6,905 bases of DNA. Origin: an uncultured Clostridium sp. Lineage in GTDB: Bacteria; Bacillota; Clostridia; Clostridiales; Clostridiaceae. The DNA lies in NCBI GenBank assembly GCA_934755305.1, contig CAKVLD010000105.1, positions 1 through 6,905 on the forward strand, written 5' to 3'. This document shows, in pieces, positions 1 to 5,618 of this stretch. The notes under the pieces are model-generated. The model ran no database searches, was not told the DNA's origin, and saw only the letters and a program-made list of their open reading frames with translations. A program made the position numbers and the translations under genes. How positions within the stretch are numbered: position 1 is the stretch's first letter; every line of letters starts with the position of its first letter.

Positions 1-1
1 A

Positions 2-3000
2 AAGTATGTTTCTCAAAATAAAATAGAGTCTTTCTTATGGCCACTTAAAGGTACTGTAGATTTATTAGAGATTACAGATAAAGTATCATCTGAAGAAGAT
101 ATAAAAAAAATACATGATGTAACTACCGAAAAAAATAATCAAAATAAAAGCTATATTTGGGAACAAAATGAAGATGATATTTTTTATTATAGAATACCTT
201 CATTAGTTAAAGCAAGTAATGGAAATTTAGTTATTGCTGCTGATGCAAGAAAAAAGCATTATAATGACTGGGGAGATATTAAAACTGTAGTAAAGACTAG
301 CAATAATGATGGGGAAACATGGAGTAAAAGTACTACCGTTGTAGATACTGCTACTCAACCATATTATACAACTGAAACTATTGGTAGTGCGTCAGATACT
401 ACTTCATCTATGGCAATAGACCCTTCGCTTTTAGCAACATCAAATAATGAAGTTTATATGCTTGTTGATGTTATGCCAGAAAGTAGAGGAAATTGGTTCA
501 ATTGGGGAAAGAATGATAAGGGATATTTAAGTGGAGCTTATAATTCACAATTAGGAACTGGATATATAACTGTTGATGGAACTAAATGCTTAAAATTATT
601 TGATAAAGATAATAATGAGTATTATGTGAGAAAAGAAAATAATCAAGGTGTTGTATATAAGATTACAGAAAAAAATGAAGATGGTTCTGTAAAAGCATAT
701 CAAGCAACTAATTATACTGTTAGTTATGGAACTGCAGATAATAATTATAGTGATTATGGAGATTTATATAAAGATGGTATAAGTGCTGGAAATATTTATT
801 TGACAAATGACTCAAAAGATCCAGCTGGACAAAATGGAGTGCCTATACATCAAGAGAATTCTAAAAAAGGTGAGTTAAGAGTTCTTATAACTAATTATTT
901 ATGGTTATTCAAGAGTACTGATGGCGGTACAAGTTGGTCAGCTCCAACTGACATTACACCAAGTGTAAAAGAAGAATGGATGAGATTTATTGGTGCAGGA
1001 GCAGGAATTGGTAATGAGATTACTAAGGAAGATGGATCAAAAAGATTAATTTTCCCTATTTATTACACAAATAAGAATGGAGAAGGAATTGGATTGCAAA
1101 GTAGTGCTATTATTTATAGTGATGACAATGGTTTAACATGGAGTCGTTCAGAATCTGCCAATGATGGTCGTGTAGTAAATGGTAAAGTAATTCACTCTCA
1201 AACAGCTAGTTCTACAGATTATGATATTAGTGAAAATCAAGTTATTCAATTAAAAAGTGGAACTTTACTTCAATTTATGCGTACTACTTCTGCTGACCAA
1301 AAAGTACGTATAGCAAAAAGCACAGATTATGGATTAACCTGGAAAGATGAGTTTATTGATAGTGGTTTAAGAGATATTGGTTGTCAATTATCTGTTATTA
1401 CAACTGAATTCCATGATAAAGAATATGTTATATTTACTAATCCAGCTGGGGACGGACCAAGTAAGTCAGCAGCTAGATATAGAGGTGTGCTAAGAATTGG
1501 AGAAGTACAAGCTGATGATTCTATTAAATGGTTGACTTCTAATGTTATTGAACCAGGTAGATTTGCATATTCTAGTATTATTGATTTAGGAAATGGTAAT
1601 ATTGGTGTAGCATATGAAGATCAGGGACATATTTCTTATTTAACATATAATATTGCTAAATTATTAGAAGCTAATCATCAAGATGCAAATTGTGCTATTG
1701 AAGAAGTAAAAAGAATTGATGGAAAAGAAGACTTAGCTATTGGTGATGAAATATTAATTCAAGTAAAAATGAATCAAAAATTAATTATGACTGGTACACG
1801 TGAATTAGATATTAAAATTGGAAATACAAGTGAAAAAGCAAAATATGTTTCAGGAACAGGAACTGATACATTTATATTTAGCTATACAGTGAAAACAGGT
1901 AACTCTGGAGATTTAATGGTAATAGGTTTATCAAGTGATTCAATTACACAAAATAAATATTTATGGAATTTATCTGTGCCAGTAGATGCTTACAATTTAG
2001 GTATTATTGGTGAAATAACTTCAAATAGAGAATTAAATCATATTTTTAATGGAGATTTCAGTAAAAATTCTCATTGGGTAGGTAAAACTTATAAAGCTTC
2101 AGCTAATAAGGTAGATGGAGATAATTATTATGGTAGCATTGAAAAAGGAACTTCTGATGATTATTTAGTTCAATTTGTTGATGTTGAACCAGGAAAAAGT
2201 TATAAGTTAACTGCGAATGTAAAGGTTGATTCTGAATCTGATAACGTGCAAGGAGTATTTTTAGCTGTAAAATATGCATTAAACCAAAACTTTAAACAAA
2301 TAGAACTTAAAAAGACTAATGGATGGGAAACATATGAAATTGAATTTACACCTGAAGAAGGAAGGAAACAAGTAGTTGTAGGACTAATTAAGTATGCAGA
2401 AAATAATAATAGAAGTGAGTGTAGTAATGTAGCTGTAAGTATTGATGATGTTTTTGTTACTGAAGATAAAATTTCTGATATTAAAGTTAAATGGATTGAT
2501 GATTTTAATGGAAATACTCTAGATCAAAATATTTGGGGTTATGAATTAGGACGTATTAGAGGTAATGAGCAACAACATTACGTAAATAGTGAAGAAAATG
2601 TCTTTGTAAAGGATGGAAATCTAACATTAAAAGTTACTGAACGTCCTGAAAAATATAAATATACTAATCCAACAACAAATAATCCTAGACAAATAATTTA
2701 TAATTCTGGAAGTGTAAGAACTATAGGGCAAAAAGAATTTTTATATGGTAGAATTGAAATGCGTGCTAAACTTCCTAAAGGGAAAGGGGCTTTTCCAGCA
2801 TTCTGGACATTAGGTGCAGATTTCTCATTAGATGGTTTAATTGATGGTAGTCAAGCTTATGGATGGCCATCTTGTGGTGAAATTGACATTATGGAAATGA
2901 TTGGTGGACCAACTAATGAGCGTTTAGAACAAGGTGAAAAACCTGCTGTTAAAGATGGAGATCAACAAAGTAATAAAACTGCTTATGGAACTCCACATTT

Positions 3001-3685
3001 CTATTGGTCAAAGACTTCTGATCCTGATAAGGATGGAAGTTATGGTTTAAACTATGACAAAGCAAGTGGTGGTCATGCATCATTTAGAGAAGATCTTTCT
3101 GATGATTACCATATTTTCGGAATTAATTGGACAGAAACAAAAATTGAATGGTATATTGATGGTGAAATTTATAATGTTATTAACTTTAGTGATTTAAATG
3201 ATGAACAAATGCAGGCAGCAAGATCTGCCTTTAATAGACCTCAATATATTCAATTAAATCTTGCTACTGGTGGTAACTGGGCAGGAGATGCTGGACAATA
3301 TTTATCAGAAGATAATACTCAATTTATTATTGATTGGGTGAAATGGTCACAAGATAGCGAACAAGAAGCTGCTGCAACTAGATATTATGCTGATATGCCT
3401 ATAATTACAAGTAAATTAGATAATGATAATAATATTACTGTAATTCAAGGACAAAATATTACAGATAAAGATTTATTAAATTATGTTGAACTTAATGATG
3501 ATTCAACAAATATTGAATATGAGCTTGCGTATTCTATTGATGATGAATTTATGTTTGTAAATGATGGTATAGGATCAAATAATACAGGGCAAACAAAAGT
3601 ATCATTAATATATTCTAGTACAAGTAAAAATGGTTTAGTAAAAGAATTAAAAGATTTAAAATCAGGCGTGTATAATATAAGTTAG
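2..3685 (+). CDS. Multidomain secreted sialidase (GH33) fused to GH16 endo-glycosidase; 5' end outside window, C-terminus cut by frameshift
   Basis: The frame is open from the window edge; ATG 410 is internal because sialidase motifs lie upstream of it. Numbering from the codon at nt 2, 1227 residues are visible. Residues 1-45 resemble the end of a CBM40/LamG-like lectin domain. About 51-555 is GH33 sialidase, which hydrolyses terminal sialic acids: YRIP with R64, acid/base candidate D89 in HYNDWGD, E411, R427 in FMR, R492 and nucleophile Y523 in FAYSS. Asp boxes lie at 305-312, 373-380 and 440-447, plus a variant at 100-107 with Asn at the Asp position. An insertion domain (about 170-290) resembles that of clostridial NanI-type large sialidases. 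About 565-671 is Ig-like and about 677-823 a CBM4/9-like jelly roll (FNGDFS start). About 829-1118 is GH16, with EIDIME at 960-965 (nucleophile E960, D962, acid/base E965). Residues 1119-1227 begin another linker module that ends abruptly. A secretion signal would lie upstream. The GH16 substrate is uncertain; host-glycan galactosidic linkages are favoured over beta-glucan by context only. Confidence 0.93.
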   Translation, partial: KYVSQNKIESFLWPLKGTVDLLEITDKVSSEEDIKKIHDVTTEKNNQNKSYIWEQNEDDIFYYRIPSLVKASNGNLVIAADARKKHYNDWGDIKTVVKTSNNDGETWSKSTTVVDTATQPYYTTETIGSASDTTSSMAIDPSLLATSNNEVYMLVDVMPESRGNWFNWGKNDKGYLSGAYNSQLGTGYITVDGTKCLKLFDKDNNEYYVRKENNQGVVYKITEKNEDGSVKAYQATNYTVSYGTADNNYSDYGDLYKDGISAGNIYLTNDSKDPAGQNGVPIHQENSKKGELRVLITNYLWLFKSTDGGTSWSAPTDITPSVKEEWMRFIGAGAGIGNEITKEDGSKRLIFPIYYTNKNGEGIGLQSSAIIYSDDNGLTWSRSESANDGRVVNGKVIHSQTASSTDYDISENQVIQLKSGTLLQFMRTTSADQKVRIAKSTDYGLTWKDEFIDSGLRDIGCQLSVITTEFHDKEYVIFTNPAGDGPSKSAARYRGVLRIGEVQADDSIKWLTSNVIEPGRFAYSSIIDLGNGNIGVAYEDQGHISYLTYNIAKLLEANHQDANCAIEEVKRIDGKEDLAIGDEILIQVKMNQKLIMTGTRELDIKIGNTSEKAKYVSGTGTDTFIFSYTVKTGNSGDLMVIGLSSDSITQNKYLWNLSVPVDAYNLGIIGEITSNRELNHIFNGDFSKNSHWVGKTYKASANKVDGDNYYGSIEKGTSDDYLVQFVDVEPGKSYKLTANVKVDSESDNVQGVFLAVKYALNQNFKQIELKKTNGWETYEIEFTPEEGRKQVVVGLIKYAENNNRSECSNVAVSIDDVFVTEDKISDIKVKWIDDFNGNTLDQNIWGYELGRIRGNEQQHYVNSEENVFVKDGNLTLKVTERPEKYKYTNPTTNNPRQIIYNSGSVRTIGQKEFLYGRIEMRAKLPKGKGAFPAFWTLGADFSLDGLIDGSQAYGWPSCGEIDIMEMIGGPTNERLEQGEKPAVKDGDQQSNKTAYGTPHFYWSKTSDPDKDGSYGLNYDKASGGHASFREDLSDDYHIFGINWTETKIEWYIDGEIYNVINFSDLNDEQMQAARSAFNRPQYIQLNLATGGNWAGDAGQYLSEDNTQFIIDWVKWSQDSEQEAAATRYYADMPIITSKLDNDNNITVIQGQNITDKDLLNYVELNDDSTNIEYELAYSIDDEFMFVNDGIGSNNTGQTKVSLIYSSTSKNGLVKELKDLKSGVYNIS
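3676..3685 (+). other. Frameshift junction separating enzyme domains from anchor domains
   Basis: The enzyme frame stops at TAG 3683-3685. The anchor frame has its last upstream stop at TAA 3673-3675 and is open from 3676. The shift therefore lies within ten bases. Adding one A to ATAAG (3677-3681) joins the pieces as VYNI-KLARKTLKLVV with no stop, which is a natural strand-like continuation into the next Ig-like module. This looks like a one-base deletion. No slippery heptamer is present in the interval, so programmed frameshifting is not supported. A sequencing or assembly error is possible. Confidence 0.82.
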
Positions 3686-3705
3686 CAAGAAAAACTCTGA
3701 AATTA

Positions 3706-4641
3706 GTGGTTCTTCCTAAAGAATTAGTCGGAACTTCAAATAATAAATTATCTTCTGTTATATTGCCAGATGGATGGTCATGGGAAAATGAAGATGTATT
3801 GTTAGATGTTAATAAGAATACTTATAGTGCAGTATTCTCAAATCCATTTAATGGAAGTGAATTGCGTAAAACATTATTAACTATTCCTGTAACCGTAGAA
3901 AAAAATAATCATAAAATAGAAAATAATATTTTAGTAGAAACTTCTTTATCTCAAGAAATTAGTAATAATGTTTCACAAGAAACTTTAACTAAAGTTAAGA
4001 CTGAAGTTGAGAATTTAGTTGAAGATATCCTTTCAGGAAAAAGAACTACACAAATTGATGAAAATATTCAAGAGCAAATAAAAGAAGCTATTAAATCTAA
4101 TGAAACAGTAGTATCTAAAATTATTATTAGTTCACAAGAAAAAAATAATGTTTCTCAATCAGATATTAATGAAATTGATTCTATTTTAGAAGATGATGAA
4201 AAAGTTTATTGTTATTTAGATATAAAAATTGAAATTAGTATAGGTAATAAAGTTATCGGAACAGTAAATAATCTTTCAGATAACATAGAATTAACTATTA
4301 ATATTCCAACAGATATTCAAAATAAGGGAGAATTCTATATAGGAAGAGTTCATAATGGAAAAGCTGAAAAACTTAATACTAAGAGAGATGGTAATACTTT
4401 AACATTTACAACAGATTGCTTTTCTACATATGCATTAGTATATACTGAAAATAGTTTTATAAATATAGATAGTAATATAAAAAATAAAAATACAACTTCT
4501 AAGATTAATATTAATACTGGAGATAATCTAATAATTTCATCCTATGTATTATTAGCATTATGTTCGATTTGTGGTGTTATTATTTTGAAGAGAAAAAGTG
4601 TAAGCATCGTAAGCGTCAAAAAATCGACGCGTAGCAATTAA
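3706..4641 (+). CDS. Detached C-terminal anchor portion of the sialidase-GH16 surface protein
   Basis: This is the continuation of the preceding protein in another frame. The frame is open from 3676. The first possible start is GTG 3706, with no Shine-Dalgarno sequence before it, so independent translation is doubtful and it is probably a pseudogene fragment. In 311 residues: 1-66 is an Ig-like module with the LPDGWSWEN motif of repeated clostridial surface modules. About 70-165 is polar and helical. About 166-250 is a beta-rich juxtamembrane domain ending in FSTYALVY (239-246), common just before the anchors of Firmicute surface proteins. NTGD at 270-273 stands where LPXTG is expected but lacks the Leu-Pro. 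A hydrophobic helix spans about 275-294 and KRK 295-297 is the cytoplasmic stop. The expected role is sortase or membrane anchoring of the enzymes. The last residues (302-311) are encoded by sequence resembling an IS66 end, so the native terminus has probably been replaced. Confidence 0.82.
   Translation: MVLPKELVGTSNNKLSSVILPDGWSWENEDVLLDVNKNTYSAVFSNPFNGSELRKTLLTIPVTVEKNNHKIENNILVETSLSQEISNNVSQETLTKVKTEVENLVEDILSGKRTTQIDENIQEQIKEAIKSNETVVSKIIISSQEKNNVSQSDINEIDSILEDDEKVYCYLDIKIEISIGNKVIGTVNNLSDNIELTINIPTDIQNKGEFYIGRVHNGKAEKLNTKRDGNTLTFTTDCFSTYALVYTENSFINIDSNIKNKNTTSKININTGDNLIISSYVLLALCSICGVIILKRKSVSIVSVKKSTRSN
4609..4634 (+). repeat. IS66-like left terminal repeat, first copy
   Basis: GTAAGCGTCAAAAA here is identical over 14 bases to the start of the copy at 4755, and about 20 of 26 positions match overall. 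IS66-family ends characteristically begin GTAA. The copy is in the same orientation as the second one, so it is not the partner right end. It overlaps the last ten sense codons (VSVKKSTRSN) before the stop at 4639-4641. It is probably the end of an older or related IS66 element, or the outer end of the present one. The 8 bases before it, TAAGCATC, would be the target copy if this is a true end. Confidence 0.6.
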
Positions 4642-4661
4642 AAATTTAAAGTGATAAAATA

Positions 4662-4700
4662 AACTCCAAGTAGGGGCGGTATTGCTTTCTACTTGGAGTT
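4662..4700. terminator. Perfect 12-bp hairpin between the two IS-like ends, possible terminator
   Basis: AACTCCAAGTAG (4662-4673) is perfectly complementary to CTACTTGGAGTT (4689-4700), with a 15-base G/C-containing loop. On the plus strand the stem is followed by AAAATTTAAT, which has no clean U-tract. On the minus strand it is followed by TTTATTTTAT, so termination of antisense or leftward transcription fits better. It may also be a structural element of the IS, or the old terminator of the surface-protein gene. The hairpin itself is certain; its function is inferred. Confidence 0.5.
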
Positions 4701-4754
4701 AAAATTTAATATAATTATTTACGGGGTGATGCTTTTAATTCTGATGGAAGCTTC

Positions 4755-4780
4755 GTAAGCGTCAAAAATTTGATATCTAG
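4755..4780 (+). repeat. IS66 left terminal inverted repeat (probable true end of this element)
   Basis: It starts GTAAGCGTCAAAAATTTGA, matching the GTAA start expected for IS66-family ends, and lies 84 bases before tnpA. The second arm cannot be checked because the right end is not in the window. Confidence 0.7.
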
Positions 4781-4789
4781 TTAATGAAT

Positions 4790-4831
4790 AACCTCCTTGC
4801 TAAAATTGTATTAATAATTTTTCGGGAGGTT
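4790..4831 (+). promoter_or_regulatory. tnpA ribosome binding site in a potential sequestering hairpin
   Basis: GGAGGT (4825-4830) is a near-perfect Shine-Dalgarno sequence, 8 bases before ATG 4839. AACCTCC (4790-4796) is exactly complementary to GGAGGTT (4825-4831), with a 28-base AT-rich loop, and TAAT/ATTA-type pairing could extend it past a small bulge. A transcript reading in from outside the IS would contain both arms and hide the site. One starting inside the loop would leave it free. Such protection from readthrough is known for other ISs (IS10, IS50); its operation here is inferred. Confidence 0.5.
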
Positions 4832-4838
4832 TTATTTT

Positions 4839-5162
4839 ATGAGCAGAAAGCTTAGCAATGAAAAATGGAATGAATTTATAAATTTATTTTCTTCATACGA
4901 AGGAACGGTAAGCAGTTTTTGTGAAGAGAATAATATAAGTAAGACACAATTTTATTATCATAAAAGAAGAATTGAGGCAGCTAATACTGAAAGTACCCCT
5001 ATATTCCAAAGTATATCACTTAATGAAGAAGTTAGTATTGATAAATCAGAAATAACTTCTCAAGAGATTAGAATAGAAATTGGAAAAGCTAATATATTTA
5101 TACCGGCTAATGAAATAGCAATATTATCAAATATAATTAAGGAGCTTTCAGAATCATGTTAA
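4839..5162 (+). CDS. tnpA: IS66-family TnpA accessory transposition protein
   Basis: This 107-residue protein has the usual IS66 TnpA size and layout. An N-terminal helix-turn-helix region lies at about 7-46, with FCEENNISKTQFYYHKRRI as the recognition part. A variable linker follows, then a short C-terminal segment (about 77-104) of alternating hydrophobic residues. In the family TnpA is a small DNA-binding protein needed with TnpB and TnpC for transposition; its precise mechanism is poorly known. The start is fixed by a strong GGAGGT site 8 bases upstream. Its stop overlaps the tnpB start by 7 bases, giving translational coupling. It reads away from the interrupted surface-protein gene. Confidence 0.9.
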   Translation: MSRKLSNEKWNEFINLFSSYEGTVSSFCEENNISKTQFYYHKRRIEAANTESTPIFQSISLNEEVSIDKSEITSQEIRIEIGKANIFIPANEIAILSNIIKELSESC

Positions 5163-5506
5163 ATATAAATGAAGTTAAGACAGTTTATCTAGCCTGCGGC
5201 GTAACGGATTTAAGAAAGAGCATAGATGGACTAATTATGCTTGTAGAGCATCAATTTAAATTAGATCCATTTGAAAAAGCTTTATTTGTATTTTGTAATA
5301 AGCAAATGAATAAGCTTAAGATATTACATTTCGATGAAGGATTCTGGTTATATTATCATAGGTTAGAAAGTAATAGATTTAAATGGCCTACTACTCAAGA
5401 AGAAGCTTTAAAAGTAAACAAGGAAGAATTAAAATGGTTGCTTAAAGGATATGAAATAAGAAATAAATCTAAATTTAAGCCAGTTACTGAAAAAAATTAT
5501 TACTAA
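5156..5506 (+). CDS. tnpB: IS66-family TnpB accessory protein (IS66 Orf2-like)
   Basis: At 116 residues this is the normal length for IS66 TnpB. Family hallmarks are visible in order: GVTDLRKSIDGL near the N-terminus (15-26), then LDPFEKALFVFCNK, the KILHFDEGFWLYYHRLE block and RFKWP. The C-terminus has the usual short KWLLKG segment. TnpB is required for efficient IS66 transposition together with TnpC, but no catalytic activity is assigned to it. The start ATG lies inside the last codons of tnpA. AAGGAG at 5139-5144 is 11 bases upstream. No truncation or missing block is seen. Confidence 0.92.
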   Translation: MLNINEVKTVYLACGVTDLRKSIDGLIMLVEHQFKLDPFEKALFVFCNKQMNKLKILHFDEGFWLYYHRLESNRFKWPTTQEEALKVNKEELKWLLKGYEIRNKSKFKPVTEKNYY

Positions 5507-5550
5507 AATAAAGATAAAAAACTTAAAATTCTATAGTATAAATTAGCCGT

Positions 5551-5574
5551 AACCCTTTAGAAATAAAGGGTTTT
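5551..5574 (+). terminator. Intrinsic-terminator-like hairpin between tnpB and tnpC
   Basis: AACCCTTT (5551-5558) and AAAGGGTT (5565-5572) form an 8-bp stem with a 6-base loop, continuing into a short TTTT run (5571-5574). It is a weak to moderate terminator and would reduce readthrough from tnpA-tnpB into tnpC. It overlaps the -35 region of the promoter just downstream. Confidence 0.6.
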
Positions 5575-5584
5575 ATGTTATAAT
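5556..5584 (+). promoter_or_regulatory. Predicted sigma-A-type promoter for tnpC
   Basis: A consensus TATAAT at 5579-5584 is preceded, at exactly 17 bases, by TTTAGA (5556-5561, 4 of 6 matches to TTGACA). The -10 ends 34 bases before ATG 5619, leaving a short leader with AAGGAG at 5605-5610. In AT-rich DNA -10 matches arise by chance, but spacing and position support it. Confidence 0.5.
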
Positions 5585-5618
5585 ATGCATATAGATAGAA
5601 TATTAAGGAGTAGCTAAA

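Noticed and set aside
410..412. ATG 410 as the start of the sialidase gene
   Set aside because: The same frame is open back to nt 2 and encodes the YRIP motif, the catalytic Asp and the first Asp-box-like repeat upstream. There is no ribosome binding site at 410.
3640..3685. Programmed -1 ribosomal frameshift joining the two pieces
   Set aside because: The shift must occur in 3676-3685. No X-XXY-YYZ slippery heptamer lies there and no clear downstream stem or pseudoknot was seen, so a simple one-base deletion is more likely.
3706..3708. GTG 3706 as a true independent gene start
   Set aside because: No Shine-Dalgarno precedes it, the frame is open from 3676, and the protein begins in mid-module.
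4729..4758. Nine-codon ORF (MLLILMEAS) ending inside the IS end
   Set aside because: The GGGG upstream is too close to the ATG to serve as a ribosome binding site, and nothing supports expression. It is probably chance.
4839..5506. tnpA and tnpB as a toxin-antitoxin or phage-type regulator pair
   Set aside because: Size and overlap resemble a TA pair, but the GVTDLRKSIDGL, LFVFCNK and GFWLYYHRLE blocks and the following zinc-finger/DDE TnpC identify IS66 accessory genes.
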